Assembly: GCA_016868915.1 (NCBI GenBank)
Contig: VGFL01000010.1
Location: 1 to 45,211, forward strand
Length of the DNA: 45,211 bases
From: Bacteroidota bacterium
GTDB lineage: Bacteria; Bacteroidota; Bacteroidia; Flavobacteriales_D; Crocinitomicaceae
Direction: 5' to 3'
Below are positions 7,762 through 15,926 of this stretch, piece after piece. The notes below the pieces were generated by a model. That model ran no database searches. It was not told the DNA's origin and saw only the letters and a list, made by a program, of their open reading frames with translations. A program made the position numbers and the translations under genes. The first letter of the stretch is position 1; every line of letters starts with the position of its first letter.

Positions 7762-8634
7762 CTAATACGAACTTGATGCGCCACCAATATTTTCTATGGG
7801 ATGCCACGTAGTTTTTACTTCTTGAACGTCTGAGACAAAATGCAATCCGTGGGCTTCAGGCTTCGTCCAATCTGCATCAAATGAAATAAGTCGTTTCAAA
7901 TTATCTACGGCAGCTTCACTAAAAGAATTAAAATCTTTCGTATTTCCAACAAGGGCATTAACGTCCATATGAGAAGCGAGTGTTGCCACAACTTCTTTTT
8001 GCGTTCCCGTTAAAATATTTACAACTCCTCCCGGAACATCAGATGAATTTAAAACTTCTGCAAACGTAATTGCACAAAGTGGCAGTGATTCGGAAGCTAA
8101 AGCGACAACGGTATTTCCTCCGGTAATTACGGGAATAATGGTTGAAACAAGACCAAGTAACGAAGAATCTTGCGGACAACTTACACCAACTACTCCCATT
8201 GGTTCGAGAACAGAAAAATTAAAATGCGAAGAAGAAACAGGGTTAACTGTACTTGAAATTTGTTGATATTTATCGGCCCATCCGGCATAATACACGATGC
8301 GATCAATCGAGAGTTCTACTTCTTTTTCTGCGGCTTTTTGCGTTGAGCCTAGTTTGATTAATTCAGCCACAAATTGTTCTTTTCTACCTTCCAGCATTTC
8401 AGCGATGCGATAGAGAATTTGCCCACGATTAAAAGCCGTTTTTTCTGACCATGAACCACAAGCTTTTCGAGCAGCGACAACCGCATTTCTGGCATCTTTT
8501 CGGGATGCTAAACAAATATTTGCAAGCGGATTTCCTTTTTTATCGGAAATAACATAGTATCTGCCTGATTCTGTTCGCGGGAATTGTCCGCCGATATATA
8601 TTTTATAAGTTTTTAGAATTTCCAATCTTTCCAT
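7762..8634 (-). CDS. Non-catalytic ALDH-fold protein (C-terminal half of a split ALDH16)
   Basis: 290 residues, against ~480 for a complete aldehyde dehydrogenase. It covers the N-terminal and coenzyme-binding parts: YKIYIGGQFPRTESGRYYV, then YYAGWADKYQQ (115-124), PMGVVGVSCPQDSSLLGLV (145-163), TGGNTVVALASES and DVPGGVVNILTG. It ends soon after (GGASSSY), before the region that holds the catalytic Cys and the C-terminal oligomerisation parts. The Rossmann motif is also altered: WNF of true enzymes is replaced by CPQDS. In ALDH16 of animals and many bacteria, a catalytic ALDH domain is fused to just such a degenerate one. Here the two are separate neighbouring genes, 27 bp apart. I infer that it binds and stabilises the upstream enzyme. 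Not a random truncation: the frame is clean. Confidence 0.8.
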   Translation of the reverse strand: MERLEILKTYKIYIGGQFPRTESGRYYVISDKKGNPLANICLASRKDARNAVVAARKACGSWSEKTAFNRGQILYRIAEMLEGRKEQFVAELIKLGSTQKAAEKEVELSIDRIVYYAGWADKYQQISSTVNPVSSSHFNFSVLEPMGVVGVSCPQDSSLLGLVSTIIPVITGGNTVVALASESLPLCAITFAEVLNSSDVPGGVVNILTGTQKEVVATLASHMDVNALVGNTKDFNSFSEAAVDNLKRLISFDADWTKPEAHGLHFVSDVQEVKTTWHPIENIGGASSSY

Positions 8635-8661
8635 TTTTAATTTTTTGAAAAAAGAACCACC

Positions 8662-10125
8662 TTAACTCAATTTCACGTATGCACTCAATCCATGAACTCC
8701 GCCTTCTCGACCAAATCCACTTTCTTTATATCCACCAAAAGGCGATGACGGATCAAATTTGTTGTAGGTATTTGCCCAAACAACGCCAGCCCTCAGTTTT
8801 GTTGTAAGGTTGAAAATACGCGAACCTTTATCAGTCCAAACACCGGCGGCTAAGCCAAAAGGTGTGTTGTTTGCCTTTTGAATCACTTCGTCAACGGTTC
8901 TAAAAGTTTGAACGGTCAAAACAGGACCAAAAATCTCTTCTTGAACGATTAGGTTTGATTGAGCCACATTGGTAAATAAGGTCGGTGGACAGTAAAATCC
9001 TTTTTTGGGCAAATTACACGCAGGCTGGTATATTTCAGCACCTTCCTTTATTCCAATTTTGATGTATTTATCAATGGTTTGAAGTTGCTCTTTGCTATTA
9101 ATCGCACCAATATCTGTGTTTTTATCCAGTGGGTCACCCACGTACAAGGTTTGAATACGGTCTTTCAATTTTTGAATGACTTTTTCCGCAACCGATTCTT
9201 GTACATACAAGCGCGAACCTGCACAACAAACGTGTCCTTGATTGAAGAAAATTCCGTTCACTATTCCCTCAACGGCTTGATCAATCGGGGCATCGTCAAA
9301 AATGATATTTGCTGATTTCCCTCCAAGTTCTAAGGTTGCTTTTTTTGACGTACCTGCAATTGCTTTTTGAATAATTTTTCCAACATTTGTAGACCCTGTA
9401 AACGCAATTTTATTAATATCTGGGTGATTCACAATCGCCGCTCCTGTATCTCCAAAACCGGTTACGATATTTACAACTCCCGGTGGAAGTCCCGCATCGT
9501 GGATAATCTCAGCTAATTTCAAGGCAGTGAGTGAAGTGGTTTCTGCCGGTTTCAACACCACTGTATTTCCAGTTGCTAAAGCAGGAGCTATTTTCCAAGC
9601 CGCCATGAGCAAAGGGAAATTCCACGGAATGATTTGTCCTGCAACGCCCAATGCTTCTACTTTTCGCGTAGGAAAGGCATATTCTAATTTATCTGCCCAG
9701 CCGGCATAGTAAAAGAAATGATTACATGCCAAGGGAATATCAATATCGCGCGACTCACGAATCGGTTTGCCGCCGTCAAGAGATTCTATAACAGCTAACT
9801 CTCTCGCACGTTCTTGCATGATTCGGGCAATGCGATAAATGTATTTCGCACGTTCACTACCGGATAATTTGGACCAAGCTGTATCGTAAGCTTTTCTCGC
9901 AGCTTTTACTGCCTTGTCAATATCAGCCTGATCCGCATGGGCAATTTTAGCAAGATGCTTCTCATTTGCCGGATTTATGGAGTCGAAATACTTTCCTGAA
10001 ATCGGTTTTTCCCACTTCCCATTGATGTATAAATCGTATGATTCACGCAACGAAATGTGAGCAGTACTTTCCGGAGATGGAGAATACAACCAAGAAGTTG
10101 AGGATTCTGTTTTTTTACTCTTCAT
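8662..10125 (-). CDS. Aldehyde dehydrogenase, catalytic ALDH16-type subunit
   Basis: 487 residues, full length. Visible are IIPWNFP with Asn169, the coenzyme-binding stretch KPAETTSLTALKLAE, the glycine motif FTGSTNVGK (242-250), Glu266 in LELGGKSANI, and Cys300 in NQGHVCCAGSR, aligned with the catalytic Cys302 of the family. FYYAGWADKLEYAFP and YNKFDPSSPFGGYKESGFGR are strongly like ALDH16 proteins. It oxidises an aldehyde with NAD(P)+. It starts 1 bp after the deoC stop, so the likely substrate is acetaldehyde made by DeoC. The next gene encodes the degenerate partner domain that is fused in typical ALDH16. Confidence 0.92.
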   Translation of the reverse strand: MKSKKTESSTSWLYSPSPESTAHISLRESYDLYINGKWEKPISGKYFDSINPANEKHLAKIAHADQADIDKAVKAARKAYDTAWSKLSGSERAKYIYRIARIMQERARELAVIESLDGGKPIRESRDIDIPLACNHFFYYAGWADKLEYAFPTRKVEALGVAGQIIPWNFPLLMAAWKIAPALATGNTVVLKPAETTSLTALKLAEIIHDAGLPPGVVNIVTGFGDTGAAIVNHPDINKIAFTGSTNVGKIIQKAIAGTSKKATLELGGKSANIIFDDAPIDQAVEGIVNGIFFNQGHVCCAGSRLYVQESVAEKVIQKLKDRIQTLYVGDPLDKNTDIGAINSKEQLQTIDKYIKIGIKEGAEIYQPACNLPKKGFYCPPTLFTNVAQSNLIVQEEIFGPVLTVQTFRTVDEVIQKANNTPFGLAAGVWTDKGSRIFNLTTKLRAGVVWANTYNKFDPSSPFGGYKESGFGREGGVHGLSAYVKLS

Positions 10126-10126
10126 G

Positions 10127-11053
10127 TTAATCTATTGTAAAATAATCAGCAGACTGGTAAAGACCGGTATCAGTTTTTAAAATCTGCATCAAAATATCGT
10201 TTGCTAAGCTACTTGCACCGAACCTAAACCATTGATTATCTAACCATTTTGGGCCTAGAATTTCATTCACCATTACTAAATTATGCAAGGCCAATTTAGC
10301 GGTTGAAATTCCACCTGCCGGCTTCATTCCGACCATTTTGCCTGTTGCATTAAAATGATCTTTAATTGCCATTAGCATAACATAGGTTATTTGCATAGTC
10401 GCTGCAGGTTGAATTTTTCCAGTGGAAGTTTTAATAAAGTCAGCTCCCGCATGAATAGCCAAGTCGCTTGCTTTTCTTACATTTTCAAGGGTTACGAGTT
10501 CACCAGTTTCCAAAATCACTTTCAACCGTGCTTTTCCACAGGCTTCTTTCACAGCGCAAATTTCATCGAAGACAAAATTGTACTCTCCTGATAAGAACTT
10601 TCCGCGTGAAATAACCATGTCAATTTCCGTAGCACCTTGATCTACTGCAAATTTAGTGTCGTTCAATTTTATTTCTAATGTTGATTGTCCACTTGGGAAA
10701 GCTGTTGCAACAGAGGCAATTTGAATATTGGAACCTATTAATGCCTCGTGTGCTATTTTCACCATTGAAGGATAAACACATACCGCAGCAACAGTAGGTA
10801 AATCAGGAAATTGATCGTGCAAGTGCGCTGCTTTGTAACACATCTGCATTACCTTTCCCGGCGTATCTTTTCCTTCTAGGGTTGTAAGATCAATCATGCT
10901 CAGAGCCATCTTCAGGCCTTGCATTTTCGATTCGTTTTTTATACTTCGTGTTTGAAAACGAGCCACGCGTTCCTCAACCCCAACCTTATCGATTTGAGGT
11001 GATTTTGCAATAATTTCTGACGGGGATACAGGTTTTTCTTTGTCAGTTCTCAT
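10127..11053 (-). CDS. deoC: Deoxyribose-phosphate aldolase (DERA)
   Basis: 308 residues from ATG 11051-11053. The frame stays open upstream to a TTG at 11084-11086, but a -7 promoter box (TATCTTTG, 11068-11075) lies inside that extension, so the ATG is preferred. The TIM barrel contains DFIKTSTGKIQPAATM with Schiff-base Lys208, and GMKPAGGIS with Lys244, the proton relay. The N-terminal extension and the motif LKMALSMIDLTTLEGKDTP make it a long, eukaryote-like DERA rather than the ~250-residue E. coli type. It splits 2-deoxyribose-5-phosphate into glyceraldehyde-3-phosphate and acetaldehyde during deoxynucleoside catabolism. First gene of an operon with the two ALDH genes. Confidence 0.95.
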   Translation of the reverse strand: MRTDKEKPVSPSEIIAKSPQIDKVGVEERVARFQTRSIKNESKMQGLKMALSMIDLTTLEGKDTPGKVMQMCYKAAHLHDQFPDLPTVAAVCVYPSMVKIAHEALIGSNIQIASVATAFPSGQSTLEIKLNDTKFAVDQGATEIDMVISRGKFLSGEYNFVFDEICAVKEACGKARLKVILETGELVTLENVRKASDLAIHAGADFIKTSTGKIQPAATMQITYVMLMAIKDHFNATGKMVGMKPAGGISTAKLALHNLVMVNEILGPKWLDNQWFRFGASSLANDILMQILKTDTGLYQSADYFTID

Positions 11054-11067
11054 ATTCTTAGGATATT

Positions 11068-11075
11068 CAAAGATA
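11068..11075 (-). promoter_or_regulatory. Putative -7 promoter box of deoC operon
   Basis: TATCTTTG on the minus strand matches TAnnTTTG. It lies 14 bp upstream of the preferred deoC ATG and within the longer possible deoC frame, and so decides the start. A clear TTG at the expected -33 position is missing; a long T-run lies there instead. Confidence 0.55.
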
Positions 11076-11183
11076 CTAGAAACCAAAAAAAAACACTAAC
11101 AACGAGAAAAGAAAATCCACTTTGACGGAAATAATTCTTAAATTATCGGAAGCACCCTTGTAATAAACTGGACTTAACGCGGC

Positions 11184-12608
11184 TTATTTTTTATCAGAAA
11201 TAATTTTGCTAGCCATAAAAAAATCGGGGATACCATAGCCGAGGTTATTCGAAGGATTATTGGCTTTACTTCCAGATTGCTGAATAGCATTCATCAGTTC
11301 TTCGGGCTTCGTATAACGGTGCTTACTCATCAGACAAGCAATGGACCCGCAAATAATAGGCCCAGAAAATGACGTTCCACTTGATTCAACGACGGCGCCG
11401 GAGGAACCAATAACCGAAGCGCTTAGGCCCAAAGCACAAACATTTGGTTTTATTCTTCCATCGGATGTTGGGCCAAAGGAACTAAATGTTGCTCTTTCTT
11501 TCGTTTTTGTTATTGCTCCAATTGAAAAAACTTTTTCCGCATCGGCAGGGGCACCAATGTACCGCCATTTATCATTCCCCGAATTGCCAGCGCTATTTAC
11601 AACTAAAATTCCTTTTTCAACCGCTTTATTTGCACCACGGGAACTTATTGCTGTTTTTCCATTCATGTCCTTGTATGAATAGCTTCCAATATTGTTATCA
11701 AAAGTGGTATAACCCAATGAGCTATTAATTATATCAACACCTGCACTATCTGCAAACTCTGCAGCTGAGATCCAATTATATTCTTCAACAACTGTTTCTG
11801 TGTCACCATCTTCAGTCCGAAATAACCAAAAAGAAGCCATGGGTGCTGTACCTAAAAATTTATTTTTAACGAATCCAGCCATACAACCCAGCACCATCGT
11901 CCCGTGTTCGCCATCTCCGTATACTTCATTTTCATTCGATGCAAAGTCCCAAGTTCCTTTTATACGATTATTTATTCTTAAGTGATGGAAAGCTGCTATC
12001 TTATCTACATTACTAAATCCGCCATCTAAAACTGCTACATGAATATCTTTTCCGAGAAATCCTTCTTTATGGAGCTCTTGGAGGTTGAGCGATTTAATTT
12101 GGAAATCAGATTTTTCATAGGAAAGATTTTTGATATTTTTTGGAGAGAATTGATCGCCCGTTTTACTCGGTAAATATGGTCTATTAGCAGTTGATTTTGG
12201 AAGTTTTCCGGAATAAATCAATTTTATTTCACTTACAAAATCAGGAAGAGATAGAGAACTTTTCCAGTTAGTATCAATGGTTTGAATTATGATATGATTG
12301 AACCAACGAGATTTATTGACTACTTGAGCAGATGGAATTAGTTTAGTGATTTCGGTTACGTAATTTAGATTAACGGGTAAATCTTCATTGGTAATTGAAA
12401 TCCCTAACTTTTTCTTTCTCTTAATTGATCGAGCACTTAAAAATTGCTTCGGATTAGTAATGGAACAGGGATTATTATCTCCCTTATCGCTAAAAGTAAT
12501 GGCGTACTTATAAATGTTTTGTGTTTTACCAAACGTATAAATCCCACAAAAAGAAATCAGGAAAAAATATTTTAATAAAAAACGAATGGGACTAATCTTA
12601 ATCTTCAT
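11184..12608 (-). CDS. Secreted subtilisin-like serine protease (S8 family)
   Basis: 474 residues from ATG 12606-12608. This start gives a proper signal peptide (KIKISPIRFLLKYFFLIS, cleavage near TFGKTQ), whereas earlier in-frame ATGs add a Met/Lys-rich stretch that is the other frame of a GAT/GAA repeat. A propeptide-like region (about 30-185) precedes the catalytic domain: Asp195 in VAVLDGGFSN, His235 in GDGEHGTMVLG, oxyanion Asn341 in NSAGNSG, and Ser413 in SSGTSFSGP. There is no T9SS sorting domain, so the enzyme is probably periplasmic or retained in the envelope. The start overlaps the acidic protein gene upstream by 11 bp, which suggests translational coupling. A 97-bp gap with a promoter box separates it from deoC. 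Confidence 0.9.
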   Translation of the reverse strand: MKIKISPIRFLLKYFFLISFCGIYTFGKTQNIYKYAITFSDKGDNNPCSITNPKQFLSARSIKRKKKLGISITNEDLPVNLNYVTEITKLIPSAQVVNKSRWFNHIIIQTIDTNWKSSLSLPDFVSEIKLIYSGKLPKSTANRPYLPSKTGDQFSPKNIKNLSYEKSDFQIKSLNLQELHKEGFLGKDIHVAVLDGGFSNVDKIAAFHHLRINNRIKGTWDFASNENEVYGDGEHGTMVLGCMAGFVKNKFLGTAPMASFWLFRTEDGDTETVVEEYNWISAAEFADSAGVDIINSSLGYTTFDNNIGSYSYKDMNGKTAISSRGANKAVEKGILVVNSAGNSGNDKWRYIGAPADAEKVFSIGAITKTKERATFSSFGPTSDGRIKPNVCALGLSASVIGSSGAVVESSGTSFSGPIICGSIACLMSKHRYTKPEELMNAIQQSGSKANNPSNNLGYGIPDFFMASKIISDKK

Positions 12609-12963
12609 CTTCATCTTCATCATCTTCGCTATCGGCCTTATCATATTCATCGTCTTCCTCTTCATCTTCCTCCTCACCAAGTTCATCATCTTTGAGGTCA
12701 CCTACTTTGTCATCGTCCAAGTCATCGTCAAAATCATCTTCATCATCTTCTGGAATTGGTTTGGGCTTAACCAATATTTTACTTATCTTAACAAGATATA
12801 CAACATCTTCTGTTTCCCAAATCAAGGCATCTAATATTTCTCCTGTAGGAGTTTTAATTGTAGTTAAGTGGTTAATATAACCATCGGGATATTCCCGCAA
12901 GATTTGTTTTTTCTGTTCAATCGTTAGTTTGTCGTAACTGATTATCGATCTTCTTTTTGTCAT
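12598..12963 (-). CDS. Small protein with long Asp/Glu-rich tail
   Basis: 121 residues. Residues 1-70 form an ordered domain (KRRSIISYDKLTIEQKKQIL to IWETEDVVYLVKISKI). The rest, from EDDEDDFDDDL to the end, is almost only Asp and Glu. I recall this layout from a family conserved in Bacteroidota and sometimes named DNA primase without good reason; the role is unknown. Acidic tails of this kind often mimic nucleic acid or bind basic proteins or Ca2+ (inference). The stop codon lies inside the start of the subtilase gene. A promoter with TTTG and TAAATTTG (12993-13022) stands upstream, so it is the first gene of a two-gene operon. Confidence 0.8.
   Translation of the reverse strand: MTKRRSIISYDKLTIEQKKQILREYPDGYINHLTTIKTPTGEILDALIWETEDVVYLVKISKILVKPKPIPEDDEDDFDDDLDDDKVGDLKDDELGEEEDEEEDDEYDKADSEDDEDEDED
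12601..12755. repeat. GAT/GAA trinucleotide repeat region
   Basis: The minus strand is made mostly of GAT and GAA codons with few interruptions and encodes the acidic tail. At its 3' end the same repeat, read in the next frame, gives ATG/AAG codons and so supplies several candidate starts for the subtilase gene. Such runs are prone to slippage, so length may vary between strains. Confidence 0.75.
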
Positions 12964-12992
12964 AATTAATCTGTAGGCAAAAATTTCTGCGA

Positions 12993-13022
12993 CAAATTTA
13001 ATGTATTCGTTTACTTTTCAAA
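12993..13022 (-). promoter_or_regulatory. Putative promoter of acidic protein-subtilase operon
   Basis: On the minus strand TTTG (13019-13022) is followed after 18 bases by TAAATTTG (12993-13000), a good match to the Bacteroidota -33/-7 consensus. The acidic-protein ATG is 30 bp downstream. Confidence 0.6.
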
Positions 13023-13066
13023 GTCAATCTGTAAAATAGCCTAATTTTTTTTTCAACCTTGAATAG

Positions 13067-13585
13067 TTAGAAAACATAGCCAAAAGTTTTTATGGCTTGT
13101 TTTACAAGCCTTTTTCGATTCGCTAAGGGCCCTTCTAAAACTAAAAAATTAAACTTGTAGTTTGTTAGCGTATCGTAATAAATTTCGAATAATATCTCCC
13201 TCTCGTTAGGTGATTCCCTTAAGGGGTCGAAAACCCATGGGATATCGGGTTTGCAGAGAAAATAAATATCAAAATCTTGTTTTAGAACTTGTGAGGTAAT
13301 GAAGTCATCACAACCTTTAAATTTCCACCTGCTCCAAATTTCAATAACTACAAGTTCTGTGTCGGCGATTACTGGTTTCTTGGATTCTACTCCTTGCCAA
13401 ACATGAAGCTGACCTTTGGCTATTTCAACCAAATCATCTTGAACATACATTTTATTTTCAGCCAGGTATTCTCTCGCATATTCTGGACAATAAGCTCCAT
13501 TAATTTCTTCAGAAAGCCACGATGCTAATGTGCTTTTTCCACTTGATTCAGGACCTGTAAATGCAATTTTAAATGGTTTTTTCAC
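13067..13585 (-). CDS. NadR-like nicotinamide riboside kinase (P-loop ATPase)
   Basis: 172 residues. The N-terminal P-loop FTGPESSGKST (9-19) is the NadR/Ttd14-type AAA_28 signature; EYAREYL and PVIADTELVVIEIWS, with the Walker B-like Asp, follow, and PDIPWVFDPLRESP is the substrate-lid region seen in NadR kinase domains. It has only the ribosylnicotinamide kinase part, without the adenylyltransferase or helix-turn-helix domain of enteric NadR. It would phosphorylate nicotinamide riboside to NMN and so trap it in the cell. The gene overlaps the 3' end of pnuC by 17 bp, which supports a joint role in salvage. Confidence 0.85.
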   Translation of the reverse strand: MKKPFKIAFTGPESSGKSTLASWLSEEINGAYCPEYAREYLAENKMYVQDDLVEIAKGQLHVWQGVESKKPVIADTELVVIEIWSRWKFKGCDDFITSQVLKQDFDIYFLCKPDIPWVFDPLRESPNEREILFEIYYDTLTNYKFNFLVLEGPLANRKRLVKQAIKTFGYVF

Positions 13586-14123
13586 GCCTTTTCTCTTTAT
13601 TCCAACTTATCAGTCCAATAATCGAAAGTAGTAAATATGCACCAAATAAATATGCACTTAGATAGAGTTCTTGATGGGCAAACAGAATTATACTAGATAG
13701 ATTTACAAAAATCCAAATAATCCAGTTTTCAATGTGTTTTTCAGTTGTAAGGTAGGTTGCAACTATTCCGAATGTTGAAACAATTGAATCGAGATATGGG
13801 AGCTGTTGATTCGTAAAGCTCATAATATAACCTAGGAAAAAGCTCGCCATAAAAGCCAAACCATACAATATTATTTTTTGATTTTTTGATAGAGTATTAG
13901 TGTGAGAGTTAACGGTCTTCCAGCGAACAAAACCGATTAATCCAATCACAACATAAATACTTTGTAAAACCGCTTGAATGTAGAGACTGCCATTCCAACA
14001 TAATTGCACATAAATGAGCGAAGATAAAATCCCAAAAAGCCAGGCTACAGGCTTTTTGAAAATAATTAATATGATGTAAAGAAAACCGAAAAAAGTTGCT
14101 ACTAACTCAGGAATTTCTATCAC
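13569..14123 (-). CDS. pnuC: Nicotinamide riboside transporter PnuC
   Basis: 184 residues with seven predicted membrane helices. Family features seen are FFGFLYIILIIFKKPVAWLF near the start, YVQLCWNGSLYIQAVLQSIY in the middle, and GLISWNK near the end. PnuC moves nicotinamide riboside down its gradient, and phosphorylation by the downstream kinase pulls it in. Start is GTG (14121-14123), placed directly after the stop codon of the upstream repeat-protein gene with no gap; an in-frame stop immediately precedes it. Some relatives (PnuT) carry thiamine, but no TPP riboswitch is seen and the kinase neighbour favours nicotinamide riboside. Confidence 0.9.
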   Translation of the reverse strand: MIEIPELVATFFGFLYIILIIFKKPVAWLFGILSSLIYVQLCWNGSLYIQAVLQSIYVVIGLIGFVRWKTVNSHTNTLSKNQKIILYGLAFMASFFLGYIMSFTNQQLPYLDSIVSTFGIVATYLTTEKHIENWIIWIFVNLSSIILFAHQELYLSAYLFGAYLLLSIIGLISWNKEKRREKTI

Positions 14124-14459
14124 TTAGTAAAACAAGTGTTTTTTTGATGTGTTTTTCCAACCGGCCTGACTTTCGTAATCAACGAAATAGATTTTCACAT
14201 CCGCTTGACTTTCATAATCCACAAAGTAAATTTTCTTTTTCGCTTGGCTTTCGTAATCAACGAAGTACCATTTTCCATCATTGCTCCCGGCTTGACTTTC
14301 GTATTTTACTTTGTACACTTTCAAATCAGCTTGACTTTCATATTTTACAACATATACTTTTACGTTAGCTTGACTTTCGTATTTTACTGTGTATACTTTT
14401 TGAGCCCTCAGGGCAAAACTTCCAACCACAATAATTAGGAAAAAAAATATTTGTTTCAT
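14124..14459 (-). CDS. Secreted YESQA-repeat protein (DUF6150-like)
   Basis: 111 residues from ATG 14457-14459, chosen because it opens a clear signal peptide (KQIFFFLIIVVGSFALRAQ). An ATG farther upstream (14510) would put a non-signal segment before it. The mature protein is six near-copies of a ~13-residue unit of the form KVYxVKYESQADx, twice with VDYESQA, ending GWKNTSKKHLFY. This matches what I know as the DUF6150 family of Bacteroidota, whose function is unknown. Its regular beta-strand pattern suggests a small solenoid or repeat sheet. It sits between a CAP-domain gene (23 bp upstream) and pnuC (0 bp downstream). Confidence 0.85.
   Translation of the reverse strand: MKQIFFFLIIVVGSFALRAQKVYTVKYESQANVKVYVVKYESQADLKVYKVKYESQAGSNDGKWYFVDYESQAKKKIYFVDYESQADVKIYFVDYESQAGWKNTSKKHLFY
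14160..14405 (-). repeat. Six tandem repeats inside the YESQA protein gene
   Basis: Six copies of a GAAAGTCAAGC-type core recur about every 39 bp, with one longer spacing of ~48 bp. They encode the YESQA units. Copies differ at the third codon base, so they are old and kept by selection on the protein. Confidence 0.75.
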
Positions 14460-14482
14460 TTTACTTTTCTTCAAATTTAAAA

Positions 14483-15520
14483 TTAATTCGTTGAAGTACA
14501 AAAAACCCAATAATATTTTTCCTCACTCATCACATCGTATACAAAACCAATTCCTACTTTTTGAGACGATTCTCTAAATAAGTTTTCATAGTGTCCTGGG
14601 CTATTAAACCAAACGTCATAGGCGTCTTCCGCGTTTGATGATCCAAAAAGGATGTTTTCTGAATTTTCTCCAGAAGGGGAGAATAATTTTATTCTTTCAA
14701 AAGCTGTTAATGATTTCGTCAACTTATTTTTTATTTTATTCTGACTTTCGTGTGAGAAATAATTTTCTTTTGCCATATCCATAGCATGATATCTTGCAGC
14801 CCTAACTAAATTAGGGTCAATCGTTAGGGGGGTCAAGTTTTTTTCAAGACGAGCTCTATTTAACAGCGCGATAAATTTTTCTTCTTCCTCTTGATTAAAT
14901 GAATTTATATTTTCTTTTCCTGTTGGATTCTTTGAAAATGTAATTTGTTTTGAATTGGATGAACTCTCCGGAAATGTGTGCTTTATCTCAGCAAGTTTTT
15001 GCGCAATTAATTTCTCTTTTTCAGCAGCAGCTAATTTTGCTAATTCTTCGGCTTCTTTAATGGGGTCGATAAATGATATAACATCTTCAGGCATATCGTT
15101 GAAGTACGATACTGATTTATCCTTTAATTTTTTAAATTTAAATTTATTTTTTATGTCCTTATTTAAAGCCTTTAAACATAAAATAACTTTTTCTTTTAAG
15201 ACAGTTTTTTTATTTTCAAAATCTGTTGTGACTATGAGATCAGCGCCCGCTTTATTTTCAAAAGAGCGACACATTGTGATTGCGTTGATTAATAAAGGGA
15301 CCTGGTCCTTAGTTTGCTTCGTCTTATCAGCCTTCTTTTGATAGACCAAAAATTGAAAATAATATGGAGACGCCAAGGTTTTATCTTTGGCGTTTATTTC
15401 TTTAGCGAGTAAAAAAGCTTTCTCGGTATTTTTTTCATAAACCTTATTTAACTTTTTAAAGGTTCTTTCCTCTTTACTCAGTAAAAAGGGGATGGCTAAT
15501 AAAATTAATGAGATTTTCAT
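14483..15520 (-). CDS. Secreted CAP-domain (SCP/PR-1-like) protein
   Basis: 345 residues from ATG 15518-15520, which gives the signal peptide MKISLILLAIPFLLS. The middle (about 25-200) is helical and Lys-rich, and includes KEAEELAKLAAAEKEKLIA, a probable coiled coil. The C-terminal ~130 residues are a CAP domain: FIALLNRARLEKNLTPLTI, AARYHAMDMAKENYFSH with the conserved His and Asp, GENSENILFG, and WFNSPGHYENLF. Bacterial CAP proteins are secreted; their molecular role is mostly unknown (sterol or lipid binding and peptidase activity have been proposed for relatives). First gene of a likely operon with the YESQA protein, pnuC and the NadR-like kinase. Confidence 0.85.
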   Translation of the reverse strand: MKISLILLAIPFLLSKEERTFKKLNKVYEKNTEKAFLLAKEINAKDKTLASPYYFQFLVYQKKADKTKQTKDQVPLLINAITMCRSFENKAGADLIVTTDFENKKTVLKEKVILCLKALNKDIKNKFKFKKLKDKSVSYFNDMPEDVISFIDPIKEAEELAKLAAAEKEKLIAQKLAEIKHTFPESSSNSKQITFSKNPTGKENINSFNQEEEEKFIALLNRARLEKNLTPLTIDPNLVRAARYHAMDMAKENYFSHESQNKIKNKLTKSLTAFERIKLFSPSGENSENILFGSSNAEDAYDVWFNSPGHYENLFRESSQKVGIGFVYDVMSEEKYYWVFCTSTN

Positions 15521-15926
15521 CTTTTTAAATTTTGGGATTAATATTGTACAAAACACTCGTTGATTAAAATGTTACAATTTTTAGAGTTATAATTCTTTTC
15601 AGTGCAGTGATTCGCGTAGTAGATGAAAAAATAGTATTCTCTGAAAAATGGTTGTTTTGAATTAATAAAGTGGTTTAAATTAGAGACATTACTTATGTAA
15701 ATGGCTCATTACTACATTTTTTGCCAGGAATCTCATTTTCCACATGTTAAATGTTCGTAACTCTTTTTGAAACAGAGTTGAGTTTTTATTTCTTTATTAA
15801 TTTTGAAATTCAAAAATTGTTCTTTCGTTTGTATGAATTTATGAACGTTTTTGTAGAGCGGTATAAGCAAGCTACAATACAACAGTTCTTGGGTGAAAGT
15901 TGAGCGGCTGAGTAATTTAAAACAGT
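15521..15926. other. Divergent intergenic region of 406 bp
   Basis: No gene is seen. The region must hold the promoters of the CAP gene (minus) and nhaD (plus), but no full TTG/TAnnTTTG pair was found. A 6-bp inverted repeat AACTCT/AGAGTT with a 9-base loop lies at 15759-15779. The GC content is low throughout. Confidence 0.5.

Noticed and set aside
11054-11086. N-terminal extension of deoC from TTG
   Set aside because: The extension contains a -7 promoter box and the conserved protein starts later.
12586-12834. Hydrophobic plus-strand frame of 82 codons, Ile/Phe-rich
   Set aside because: It is the antisense of the GAT/GAA repeat; the apparent membrane helices follow from that composition.
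14160-14405. Regular ~39-bp repeats that could suggest a CRISPR array
   Set aside because: They lie inside an open frame with a signal peptide, keep reading frame, and the intervening bases are also coding and similar.
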